From positions 1 through 9,599 of the forward strand of contig JAUVDF010000021.1 in NCBI GenBank assembly GCA_030595455.1: a DNA stretch of 9,599 nucleotides, given 5' to 3'. Below, one piece after another: positions 1 to 6,715 of the stretch; within the stretch, counting starts at the first letter, position 1, and each line of letters begins with the position of its first letter. Both the position numbers and the translations under genes were made by a program. Under the pieces are notes generated by a model that saw only the letters and a program-made list of their open reading frames with translations, was not told the origin of the DNA and did no database searches. This DNA is from Fidelibacterota bacterium (lineage in GTDB: Bacteria; Fidelibacterota; UBA8477; JABMPR01).

Positions 1-72
1 TTGTTCATTTGACAACGGCTTAAGGTCAGCTGGAGAGTCAATGGTTTGGAGCAATTTATATTTATCCGACAT
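1..72 (-). CDS. dxs: 1-deoxy-D-xylulose-5-phosphate synthase, N-terminal fragment (cut by window edge)
   Basis: Reading the minus strand from the ATG at 70-72 gives 24 open codons to the edge, beginning MSDKYKLLQTIDSPADLKPL. This matches the characteristic Dxs N-terminus (aromatic, 'LL-x-x-I-x-SP-x-DL-x-x-L'). Dxs is the TPP-dependent enzyme that condenses pyruvate and glyceraldehyde 3-phosphate to DXP, the first step of the MEP isoprenoid pathway and a precursor of thiamine. The start is supported by a GAGG Shine-Dalgarno 9 nt upstream, inside the last codons of pdxT. The gene starts 6 nt after the pdxT stop, so it is the fifth visible gene of the nrnA-ispH-pdxS-pdxT run. The TPP-binding and catalytic parts lie outside the window. 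The call rests on a short stretch, but the motif and the MEP neighbour ispH agree. Confidence 0.8.
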   Translation of the reverse strand, partial: MSDKYKLLQTIDSPADLKPLSNEQ

Positions 73-78
73 GGATAA

Positions 79-681
79 TTACCTCGATTTTAAAACGATT
101 TCATCAATAAAATATTTATGGATACCAGAATCATCAGTCAACTCAGGGTGGAAAGAAGCAATCAGTACATTGCCCTGTTTTAGCATGACCTGTTCAGCCC
201 CATACACAGCCAAAGTAGAAACACCTGGACCAATATTTTCAAATTTTGGTGCACGGATAAAAATAGCATGGAAGTCATGATCCAGGACGCGGGGCATAAC
301 CAGGGCAGTCGTAAATGATTCGACCTGCCGGCCATAGGCATTACGAACAGTTTCAACATCTATCTTCTCAAAACAGTGTACTCGCGGATCATCTATTTGG
401 CGACCTAGTAGAATTGCACCAGCACATGTACCAAAGACCGGCAAGGTCTTGAGAGCTTCATTCAGTGGCTCCCATAGTCCCTCATTTTCTAGAAGTAGCG
501 TCATGGTTGTTGATTCACCACCGGGTAGAATGACGGCATCAACCTGTGCCAGGTCTTCTGCTGACCGAATGACCCTGCTTTTTATACCTAGATTACCAAG
601 GCTATAGGCATGTTTTGCAAAACTGCCTTGCATAGCCATGATACCGATGGTCAGGTCATTATATGCTTCGGGGTGTGGCAA
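79..681 (-). CDS. pdxT: Pyridoxal 5'-phosphate synthase glutaminase subunit PdxT
   Basis: PdxT hydrolyses glutamine and channels ammonia to PdxS for de novo PLP synthesis. Numbering from the TTG at 681 (200 aa, normal for the family): GGESTT at 54-59, nucleophile Cys86 in GTCAGAI, the VRNAYGRQ block at 112-119, and the His178/Glu180 pair of the triad in SFHPEL. All glutaminase residues are present. The start is uncertain. The family normally begins right at the 'TIGIMAMQGSF' strand, but no ATG exists there. I chose TTG 681 because it lies 4 nt past the pdxS stop with GAGG 11 nt upstream. A GTG at 729 would overlap pdxS by 44 nt with a weaker GGA site, and a CTG at 654 is also possible. dxs begins 6 nt after the stop. 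Confidence 0.93.
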   Translation of the reverse strand: MPHPEAYNDLTIGIMAMQGSFAKHAYSLGNLGIKSRVIRSAEDLAQVDAVILPGGESTTMTLLLENEGLWEPLNEALKTLPVFGTCAGAILLGRQIDDPRVHCFEKIDVETVRNAYGRQVESFTTALVMPRVLDHDFHAIFIRAPKFENIGPGVSTLAVYGAEQVMLKQGNVLIASFHPELTDDSGIHKYFIDEIVLKSR

Positions 682-685
682 ATTT

Positions 686-1567
686 TTACCAGCCTCTATC
701 CTGCATGCGTTCTTCAGGTGTAATCTCACTCATATCCAAACCCTTCATGGCAGAACCCAAGCCCTCAGATATCTCTGCAAGCTTATCGGGATTGTCATAG
801 AATGTGGCTGCCTGTACAATGGCTTTGGCCATAGCGTCAGGATTCTGCGATTTGAAGATACCTGAACCAACAAAGATGGTTTCAGCACCTAATTGCATCA
901 TGAGCGATGCATCTGCCGGAGTTGCAATCCCCCCTGCTGAAAAATTAGGGACGGGTAATTTACCTGTCTCAGCTACCTGATTTACCAGGTGAAATGGAGC
1001 TCCCATTTCTTTGGCCGCCGCCATGAGTTCATCATCTCGCAGTGTGGCTAATATGGCTATTTCGGTATTAATCGTACGCATGTGGCGAACGGCTTCAACA
1101 ATATTTCCAGTTCCAGGTTCACCCTTGGTTCTGATTAATGCCGCACCTTCACCAATGCGTCTTAAGGCTTCTGCCAGATTTGTAGCACCACAAACGAATG
1201 GTGTTTTAAAATCATGTTTCCATATATGGTTAGCTTCATCTGCAGGAGTTAAGACTTCACTCTCATCGATATAGTCAACTTTTAGAGATTCTAATATTTG
1301 TGCTTCTGCAAAATGACCGATACGACATTTAGCCATGACCGGGATAGAGACCCTCTTCTGAATTTCTTTGATCATTTTCGGATCTGAAGCCCGTGCTATG
1401 CCACCATCCTTACGGATATCAGCAGGGATGCGTTCCAGAGCCATAACTGCTACAGCTCCAGCTTTTTCAGCTATCTCAGCTTCTTTTGGGTTGGTAACAT
1501 CCATGATGACACCACCCTTTAGCATTTCGGCTAACCCTGTTTTTACCTCAAACAGATCTTTACTCAT
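686..1567 (-). CDS. pdxS: Pyridoxal 5'-phosphate synthase lyase subunit PdxS
   Basis: PdxS builds PLP from ribose 5-phosphate, glyceraldehyde 3-phosphate and the ammonia delivered by PdxT, as a dodecameric (beta/alpha)8 barrel in the cytoplasm. From the ATG at 1567 the protein is 293 aa, the usual family length. Visible landmarks are Asp23 in IMDVTN, Lys80 in MAKCRIGH (the ribose 5-phosphate Schiff-base lysine), Lys148 just before the GEPGTGN phosphate loop at 149-155 (the second, swinging lysine), and GSGIFKS at 235-241. The frame stays open to a TTG at 1582, but the ATG at 1567 has GGAG 9 nt upstream and gives the standard '[18 protein letters not shown]' N-terminus. It lies 34 nt downstream of ispH and directly precedes pdxT, the usual pair order. 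Confidence 0.97.
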   Translation of the reverse strand: MSKDLFEVKTGLAEMLKGGVIMDVTNPKEAEIAEKAGAVAVMALERIPADIRKDGGIARASDPKMIKEIQKRVSIPVMAKCRIGHFAEAQILESLKVDYIDESEVLTPADEANHIWKHDFKTPFVCGATNLAEALRRIGEGAALIRTKGEPGTGNIVEAVRHMRTINTEIAILATLRDDELMAAAKEMGAPFHLVNQVAETGKLPVPNFSAGGIATPADASLMMQLGAETIFVGSGIFKSQNPDAMAKAIVQAATFYDNPDKLAEISEGLGSAMKGLDMSEITPEERMQDRGW

Positions 1568-1601
1568 TTTGATATTCTCCAAAATATATTTTCATCAATA
1601 T

Positions 1602-2459
1602 TTACTCACGTGTTTTCACGTGTAAGCTCTTTAAATGTTCAATAACTTCTTTAATTAAATCGTCTGGTGATGATGCTCCAGCAGACACTCCAACTGATGC
1701 TGCATTTTCAAACCATTCTGCTTTTATATCATCAGTGCTTTCCACCATATATGAATTTGGGTTCATCGTTAGTGATACCTGATGCAGGCGTTTTGTATTA
1801 GCACTAGTATATGAACCTACGATGATCATAATGTCATTATTAGGAGCAAGCTCCTTTATCTGTTCCTGGTTCCGTCGGGTGGGATAACAAACGGTATTCA
1901 CCACTTTTAAATCAAATACTTTCATCGTGAGAATACCAATAATTGCCTGGACATTTTCAATCATCTGAGTCGACTGAGATACAATACCAGCTCTTTTCAA
2001 ACGAGGAACTGCTTTGGCTTCAGCTACTGTTGATAAAACAACGGCATTCGGTATTTGAGCCTGGATAGCTACTACTTCGTCATGGCCATGATCGCCTATG
2101 ATAAAGATTTTACGTCCCTCTTCGTGCAACTTGACAATTTCACTGTGTATTTCATGTACCAGTGGACAGGTGGCATCAACCACAGAAAGTCCTTTAGCCT
2201 TTGCCTTTTCCCAAAGTTCAGGGACAGTACCGTGCGCTCGGAATAGAACTGGTGCGTCATGAACCTGGTCCAACGAATCCACGATTTTAATATTTTCTTC
2301 GGCAAGTTTGGAAACTACGCGTTCATTGTGAACAATATCGCCCAGCATATACACTTTGCCATGAGCTCTAGCAGTTTCACGCGCTTTTTCAATGGCATCC
2401 CGCACTCCAAAGCAAAAGCCTGCATCTGTGGCAACGCTAACCTTTAATTGCTCAGACAT
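1602..2459 (-). CDS. ispH: 4-hydroxy-3-methylbut-2-enyl diphosphate reductase (IspH/LytB)
   Basis: IspH is the Fe-S enzyme that converts HMBPP to IPP and DMAPP, the last step of the MEP pathway. From the ATG at 2459 the protein is 285 aa, a compact normal length. The three cluster cysteines are Cys16 (DAGFCFGV), Cys98 (VDATCPLVH) and Cys191 (NTVCYPTRRNQ). The diphosphate-binding histidines are His44, His76 and His126, and the proton-relay glutamate is Glu128 in GDHGHDEV. SQST (161-164) and GASSPDD (261-267) are also as expected. The open frame extends upstream to 2585, but that extra 42-residue piece is antisense-frame read-through over nrnA, and IspH homology begins at MSEQLKVSVATDAGFCFG. 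The gene overlaps the nrnA stop by 8 nt (ATGTCTGA), with GGGA 5 nt upstream, suggesting translational coupling. Confidence 0.97.
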   Translation of the reverse strand: MSEQLKVSVATDAGFCFGVRDAIEKARETARAHGKVYMLGDIVHNERVVSKLAEENIKIVDSLDQVHDAPVLFRAHGTVPELWEKAKAKGLSVVDATCPLVHEIHSEIVKLHEEGRKIFIIGDHGHDEVVAIQAQIPNAVVLSTVAEAKAVPRLKRAGIVSQSTQMIENVQAIIGILTMKVFDLKVVNTVCYPTRRNQEQIKELAPNNDIMIIVGSYTSANTKRLHQVSLTMNPNSYMVESTDDIKAEWFENAASVGVSAGASSPDDLIKEVIEHLKSLHVKTRE

Positions 2460-3483
2460 TGGCGTCCCACATTTTGATTGTCTGGCGACATGCTTCCACG
2501 ATTGCTTCGGTGGCTTCTGATAGGGTTCCATTAACCGTACATCCAGCCGCAAAGGCGTGTCCACCACCACCAAATTGCTGGGCAACCTTATTAACTGGAA
2601 TTTGACCTTTGGATCTCAGGCTAATATCCGTGGGCTTATCGGGCATTTTAGTAATTGATACACCCACTTCAACCCCCTTGATCGACCTGATAAAGTCCGA
2701 AAGAGAATGCAGATCATCAGGAGTGGCACCGGTATTCATTATTTCAGCATAATCAATGACGGACCAGGCTAGCCGGCCATCGCAATCATATTTCAATTCT
2801 GATAAAAGACGCTGTAAAACTTGTAAACGACCGGGAGTATTTAGATTCTCATATATATGAACATAAAATTCATTCGGTTTCACACCAGTGGCAACCAGCT
2901 TTGCCGCAGCACTGAATGTCTCAGGATCGGTATTGTTAAACCTGAAATTTCCTGTGTCACTCATCATAGCAGCGTAAAGCGGTTCAGCAATCGTGATATC
3001 ATCAAGTGCTTGTGCGTCTATCACCTTCAATAGGTCATAGATTAAAACGCCTGTAGAACTGGCAGTTGGGAAATCATAGCGTTGCTTAAACTGGGATTTA
3101 TCTCCAGGATGATGATCAATAGAGATTGTGATGATGTCAAGAGACTCAAGATCTTTGGCAAGATGATTTAAACGATTATAATGCCCAATATCAAAAGCAA
3201 TGAAAACATCGGAACTCTGTAGTAGTTCATGGTGTAACTGAGAGTCGTAGACACCGACCTCATTCTCGTCAGGCATAAACTCTAGATTTACTCGTAGAGG
3301 TGTTGGGTTAAGAATGTGAACGGTTTTACCCTTTTTCGCCAGAAATCTGGCGAGTGCCAGCTCAGATCCTAATCCATCAGCATCCGGTTGTACATGGGTT
3401 GAGAAAACAAACGAATCATACTGATCAAGTATGCTTATCAACCCCACCCAATCACGTTGTTCCCCTACTTGCACATGACCCAT
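2452..3483 (-). CDS. nrnA: DHH/DHHA1 phosphoesterase, NrnA-like oligoribonuclease / PAP phosphatase
   Basis: A 343-aa DHH-family phosphoesterase. The N-terminal DHH domain shows the Mn-binding motifs: His30, Asp34 and Asp36 in THVQPDADGLGS, Asp98 in AFDIGH, Asp123-His124-His125 in the DHH signature, and Asp176 in MMSDTGNFRF. The C-terminal DHHA1 domain carries GGGGHAFAAG at 305-314, the substrate-binding loop. Domain order and length match NrnA, which degrades 2-5-nt RNA fragments and dephosphorylates pAp. The assignment to NrnA rather than another small DHH hydrolase is by overall form. It is the first gene of the run. The ATG at 3483 is the only good start. Its AGAGG is 13 nt upstream, rather far, and a TATAAT sits at 3493-3488, so the mRNA could be nearly leaderless. 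Confidence 0.9.
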   Translation of the reverse strand: MGHVQVGEQRDWVGLISILDQYDSFVFSTHVQPDADGLGSELALARFLAKKGKTVHILNPTPLRVNLEFMPDENEVGVYDSQLHHELLQSSDVFIAFDIGHYNRLNHLAKDLESLDIITISIDHHPGDKSQFKQRYDFPTASSTGVLIYDLLKVIDAQALDDITIAEPLYAAMMSDTGNFRFNNTDPETFSAAAKLVATGVKPNEFYVHIYENLNTPGRLQVLQRLLSELKYDCDGRLAWSVIDYAEIMNTGATPDDLHSLSDFIRSIKGVEVGVSITKMPDKPTDISLRSKGQIPVNKVAQQFGGGGHAFAAGCTVNGTLSEATEAIVEACRQTIKMWDANV

Positions 3484-3487
3484 ATAT

Positions 3488-3493
3488 ATTATA
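3488..3493 (-). promoter_or_regulatory. Possible -10 element (TATAAT) immediately upstream of nrnA
   Basis: On the minus strand a perfect TATAAT ends only 4 nt before the nrnA ATG. If used, transcription would start at or within the start codon, giving a leaderless message. I see no matching -35 hexamer at 16-18 nt (GCGTAT lies at 17 nt). In AT-rich sequence this may be chance. Confidence 0.25.
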
Positions 3494-3653
3494 CTGCCTC
3501 TAGAACTTAAATACGCTCATTTTTTAATCCAATCGGATTCATTTCCAATCCGAAACATTGAATATATTCGTTAAGTAAGAGGATACAAACTATTCAGGAT
3601 AGCTTTTAAGCAACTATCCGAGGCTGTGGCGCTTAGGTAAGTATATGAGAATA

Positions 3654-3674
3654 CTGAGAATAGTGAATTCTCAG
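3654..3674 (-). terminator. Candidate stem-loop terminator after gpsA (weak)
   Basis: A perfect 8-bp stem (CTGAGAAT/ATTCTCAG) with a 5-nt loop lies 46 nt downstream of the gpsA stop. The following minus-strand bases are TATTCTCATATACTT, T-rich but not a run, and the stem has only three G-C pairs. It is the best candidate for ending gpsA transcription but is not a classic intrinsic terminator. Confidence 0.3.
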
Positions 3675-3719
3675 CAATTTCAGTTTATCAGGTTATATCA
3701 CCTGTTTGACTTTACTCGA

Positions 3720-4730
3720 TCAGCTAAGAGAGTGTCTCTCAGGAACAGGTGCTCGACCCATGAGCTCCTCAAGTGCGATAACGGGATCTTTTTCTTCAAA
3801 TAGAACCTGGAATATTTGCTCAGAAATAGGCATCTCTACGCCAGTTTTTTCGATGAGTTGATGGACTGATCTAGCCGTGTTAATTCCTTCAGCAATCATC
3901 TTCATTTCTGCTAATACTTCATTGAGTTTACGACCTTTTCCCAGTTCAAACCCAACATGCCGATTTCGACTGTGGGTACTCAAACAGGTAACGATAAGAT
4001 CCCCCATACCGCTAAGGCCTGCAAATGTCTGCTCTTTGGCACCAAGAAATACTCCCAGTCGGGTCATCTCAAACAAACCCCGAGTCAAGAGTGCTGCCAG
4101 GGTGTTGTCGCCATATCCCATGCCAGAAAGGATTCCAGCAGCGATTGCTATCACATTTTTAAGTGAACCACCAAATTCCACGCCTAAAATATCCGTATTG
4201 GTATAAACTCTAAAAGTGTCGGCCATAAACGCCTTCTGAACGAACTTAGCTGACGCCTCATCTGGGCAGGCTGATACGATAGTAGAAGGCAATTTATTGA
4301 CTACCTCTTCTGCGTGGGTAGGTCCGTATAGGGTAGCAATATTACCAACTGGGTGATCTGGCAAGGCATGAGCGATAACCTGACTCATTGTCCTTAGCGT
4401 ATCATTCTCAATGCCCTTGGCAACATTCACGATAATCGTTTTTGGTGATATTAAGGCACGAAGTTTTGATAGGGTTCCACCAACTGTATGAGATGGAATT
4501 GCAATCAAAACAATATCCTTATCCTGTACACAGGCTTCCAGGTCCATGGTAAAGTTCAACCCATCAGGCAGGGTAATTCCCGGCAGGAAATCTGGTAGCT
4601 CTTTTTGATCAAGAGCTTGTTGATAATCTTTTTCAAGATAAAACCAAACATCTACATCATGGCCATTCCCTAGTAAATGGATGGCTAAAGTCATTCCCCA
4701 ACTACCTGAACCTATGACAGCTATCTTCAT
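3720..4730 (-). CDS. gpsA: Glycerol-3-phosphate dehydrogenase [NAD(P)+]
   Basis: GpsA reduces dihydroxyacetone phosphate to sn-glycerol 3-phosphate, the backbone precursor of membrane phospholipids, in the cytoplasm. The 336-aa product has the normal length. It shows the N-terminal Rossmann loop GSGSWG (7-12), VAKGIE (103-108, Lys105), YGPTHAEEV (135-143), the catalytic Lys191 in FGGSLKN, GMGDLIVTC (241-249), and RNRHVG (255-260), where the Arg-Asn pair contacts substrate. The ATG at 4730 follows an AGAGG Shine-Dalgarno about 11 nt upstream. That site lies directly behind the terminator of the upstream acyl-CoA synthetase gene, so expression depends on read-through or on a promoter near the end of that gene. 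Downstream is the 236-bp spacer before nrnA. Confidence 0.97.
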   Translation of the reverse strand: MKIAVIGSGSWGMTLAIHLLGNGHDVDVWFYLEKDYQQALDQKELPDFLPGITLPDGLNFTMDLEACVQDKDIVLIAIPSHTVGGTLSKLRALISPKTIIVNVAKGIENDTLRTMSQVIAHALPDHPVGNIATLYGPTHAEEVVNKLPSTIVSACPDEASAKFVQKAFMADTFRVYTNTDILGVEFGGSLKNVIAIAAGILSGMGYGDNTLAALLTRGLFEMTRLGVFLGAKEQTFAGLSGMGDLIVTCLSTHSRNRHVGFELGKGRKLNEVLAEMKMIAEGINTARSVHQLIEKTGVEMPISEQIFQVLFEEKDPVIALEELMGRAPVPERHSLS

Positions 4731-4746
4731 TGGATATTATTCCTCT

Positions 4747-4783
4747 TTAAAAGAAAAAGCTCCCGGTAACCACCAGGAGCTTT
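4747..4783 (-). terminator. Rho-independent terminator after the acyl-CoA synthetase gene
   Basis: On the minus strand AAAGCTCC pairs with GGAGCTTT. A T-G wobble and an inner GGT/ACC extend this to a 12-bp stem closed by a GGTT tetraloop. The stem is followed by a T-rich tail TTTTTCTTTT. It begins 18 nt after the stop codon at 4802 and its tail runs straight into the AGAGG of gpsA. This is a textbook intrinsic terminator. Confidence 0.88.
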
Positions 4784-4801
4784 CCATTATATTTAACTGA
4801 T

Positions 4802-6589
4802 TTACTCGTAGAGAGCATCTACCTGATTCTTGTAACGTTCCTCAACAACACGTTTCTTAATCTTCAATGTAGGTGTCAAGGTGCCATCTTCGATATTGAA
4901 TTCCTTCGGCATGAGTAAGATTTTTTTCACTGCTTCATAGTGACTGAAATTCTCCATAACACTATCAACTTCACCCATGAGCATATCGTACACTGCAGTA
5001 TTCTCAATCAATGCTTCTGGGCTGGTATCAGTGATATTATTCTCACCTGCCCATGTTCCTAATTCAACAAAATTGGGAACCATGATAGCAGAGATGAACT
5101 TTCTCCGATCACCTACTACCAATGCCTGTTCAAAATATTTGTTCAGGATCAAAGCACCCTCCATAGGTGCCGGGGCAATATTTTTCCCACCAGCAGTAAC
5201 GATGATATTCTTTTTACGATCTGTAATTCTAAGATAGCCATCTTCAATGATACCAATGTCCCCAGTATGGAACCAGCCATCAGGGTTGATAGCTTCACGG
5301 GTTCCAGCCTCATCCTTGTAGTAGCCTTTCATAATGTGTGGACCTTTAGACAGGATCTCACCGTCGTCAGCGATTTTAATTTCCACGCCGTCAATCGTCG
5401 GACCCACGGTACCAAAACGAAAATCGTGAGGAGGATTTAAAGTAATTACAGGAGAGGTTTCGGATAAGCCATAGCCTTCAAGAATGGAAATACCGGCTGC
5501 ATCAAAAAAGCGACCAATATCACCAGCTAGTGGTGCTCCTCCGCTGGCAAAGAATTTAAACCGGCTGCCTAAGAGCGCCTGGACCTTACCTAATACAAGT
5601 TTATCAGCCCGTTTCTTTTTCTTGGCCAATTTTGGAGAAATATTACCAGCGTTTCTCGCATCTACATACTCAAAACCAGTTTTTACAGCCCAACCAGCGA
5701 TCTTACGTTTAATGAATGATCCTGCTGCAAATTTAGCCTGAACCCCGGCATACATCTTCTCATAAAGACGAGGAACTGACATGGCCATAGTTGGCTCAAC
5801 CTCTTTCAGGTTTTCGATCACTTTTTCCATGGATTCTGCATAAGTGATGTTCGCACCAACATGGGTTCCAACGTAGTCACCCAGGCGTTCAAAACTGTGA
5901 CTCAGGGGCAGAAATGATAGCAGTTTATCATCGTCCGTTAGATTCAGGCGAGCATTGGAAGCGATAATGTTACTAACCAGGTTGCTATGTGTGAGCATAA
6001 CACCTTTGGGATTTCCAGTCGTACCACTGGTATAGATCAGAGTAAGAATATCATCTGGAGAAACACTCCTGGCTTTGGCTTCAAAATCATAAGTATCTGC
6101 AGATTTCTGATAAGCTTTACCCTTTTCCATTAGATCATTGAAAGAAATAATGTTCTCATCATCATAGGACAGGGATTCATCAAAATATACGATAGTCTTC
6201 AATTCTGGACAGTCACCCTTGACCTCCATGACCTTATCCATCTGTGCTTTATCCTGAGCAAAGACCAGCTTAGAATCAGAATGAGCCACGATGTATTGAA
6301 CCTGTTTTGGAATAAGCGTGGGATAGACGGTAACTGATGTGGCACCCCGTGTAGTTGTGGCGTAATCAGAATATGCCCAACGACGACAATTTGCCGATAA
6401 TATCGCTAAATTGTCTTTTGGCTGTATTCCAACAGCGGCTAAACCATAGGATGCATTTTTCACCATTTCATATACATCTTTTCCCTTATCACCAACCCAC
6501 TGGCCATCCACTTTTTCTGTAAATAGTTCAGTATCGGGAAATTTCTTTGTAACATTAAGAAACATTTCTGCAATCGTTTTGAATTCCAC
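4802..6589 (-). CDS. Long-chain fatty acid--CoA ligase (AMP-forming, FAA1/FadD15 type)
   Basis: A 595-aa member of the ANL superfamily, COG1022 branch, which adenylates long-chain fatty acids and transfers them to CoA. Motifs in order: P-loop YTSGTTGNPKG (186-196), LPLSHSFER (227-235), ASGGAPL (348-354), EGYGLSETSP (371-380, AMP site), GWFHTGDIG (438-446), ITDRKKNIIVTAGGKN (455-470, hinge and gate region), and the C-terminal TPTLKIKKR (572-580) whose Lys576 is the adenylation lysine. Length is typical. It starts with GTG at 6589 behind a near-perfect AAGGAGG Shine-Dalgarno about 7 nt away, so translation should be efficient. No signal peptide or membrane segment is seen; the protein is probably cytoplasmic or peripheral. 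It ends at a strong terminator before gpsA. Chain-length preference cannot be read from the sequence. Confidence 0.93.
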   Translation of the reverse strand: MEFKTIAEMFLNVTKKFPDTELFTEKVDGQWVGDKGKDVYEMVKNASYGLAAVGIQPKDNLAILSANCRRWAYSDYATTTRGATSVTVYPTLIPKQVQYIVAHSDSKLVFAQDKAQMDKVMEVKGDCPELKTIVYFDESLSYDDENIISFNDLMEKGKAYQKSADTYDFEAKARSVSPDDILTLIYTSGTTGNPKGVMLTHSNLVSNIIASNARLNLTDDDKLLSFLPLSHSFERLGDYVGTHVGANITYAESMEKVIENLKEVEPTMAMSVPRLYEKMYAGVQAKFAAGSFIKRKIAGWAVKTGFEYVDARNAGNISPKLAKKKKRADKLVLGKVQALLGSRFKFFASGGAPLAGDIGRFFDAAGISILEGYGLSETSPVITLNPPHDFRFGTVGPTIDGVEIKIADDGEILSKGPHIMKGYYKDEAGTREAINPDGWFHTGDIGIIEDGYLRITDRKKNIIVTAGGKNIAPAPMEGALILNKYFEQALVVGDRRKFISAIMVPNFVELGTWAGENNITDTSPEALIENTAVYDMLMGEVDSVMENFSHYEAVKKILLMPKEFNIEDGTLTPTLKIKKRVVEERYKNQVDALYE

Positions 6590-6604
6590 GACAGCTCCTC
6601 CTTC

Positions 6605-6629
6605 TTAGGATTTTAATTAATTTTCCTAA
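6605..6629. repeat. Inverted repeat upstream of the acyl-CoA synthetase gene
   Basis: TTAGGA and TCCTAA form perfect 6-bp arms around a 13-bp AT-only centre that contains TTAATTAA. It lies 16-40 bp upstream of the GTG start and just above the Shine-Dalgarno, a plausible operator position for a lipid regulator. No match to a known operator is claimed. Confidence 0.35.
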
Positions 6630-6664
6630 TGATAAACATTTTCGATTAAAAGCACAGCATTTTA

Positions 6665-6693
6665 TTGACACATCGCTTGCCAGAATGTATCAT
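6665..6693 (+). promoter_or_regulatory. Sigma-70 promoter of the tRNA-Leu gene
   Basis: A perfect TTGACA (6665-6670) is followed by a 17-bp spacer and TATCAT (6688-6693), five of six matches to TATAAT. The predicted start is near 6700, about 16 nt before the mature tRNA. The sequence after the -10 begins GCCTCGC, a GC-rich discriminator as seen in stringently controlled stable-RNA promoters. This is the best promoter in the window. Confidence 0.85.
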
Positions 6694-6715
6694 GCCTCGC
6701 TTTCAAAAAAAACGA

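Larger units (their letters stand above)
3484..3719 (-). other. 236-bp spacer between gpsA and nrnA with several inverted repeats
   Basis: No coding gene is visible. On the plus strand there are four separate stem-forming inverted repeats: TCGGATT/AATCCGA at 3533-3553 (7 bp, loop 7), GGATAG/CTATCC at 3597-3619 (6 bp, loop 11), CTGAGAAT/ATTCTCAG at 3654-3674 (8 bp, loop 5) and CAGGT/ACCTG at 3689-3704 (5 bp, loop 6). A perfect 10-bp palindrome, GAATATATTC, lies at 3560-3569. None is followed by a convincing U-tract on either strand. The spacer must contain the end of gpsA transcription and/or the promoter and leader of the nrnA-ispH-pdxST-dxs run. I recognise no known riboswitch fold. Confidence 0.5.

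Noticed and set aside
1568..1582. TTG start for pdxS at 1582
   Set aside because: The ATG at 1567 has GGAG at good spacing, which the TTG start would itself overlap, and gives the standard N-terminus.
2460..2585. Upstream extension of the ispH frame to 2585
   Set aside because: The extra 42 residues overlap nrnA and have no IspH homology; the ATG at 2459 fits the family N-terminus.
3500..3563. Two tiny minus-strand reading frames (13 codons beginning MFRIGNES, then an ATGA-overlapping 6-codon frame) upstream of nrnA
   Set aside because: No Shine-Dalgarno, very short, and no attenuator-type codon bias; most likely chance.
3877..4206. 109-codon plus-strand open frame
   Set aside because: It lies wholly antisense within gpsA, which has all catalytic motifs; no ribosome-binding site or family likeness.
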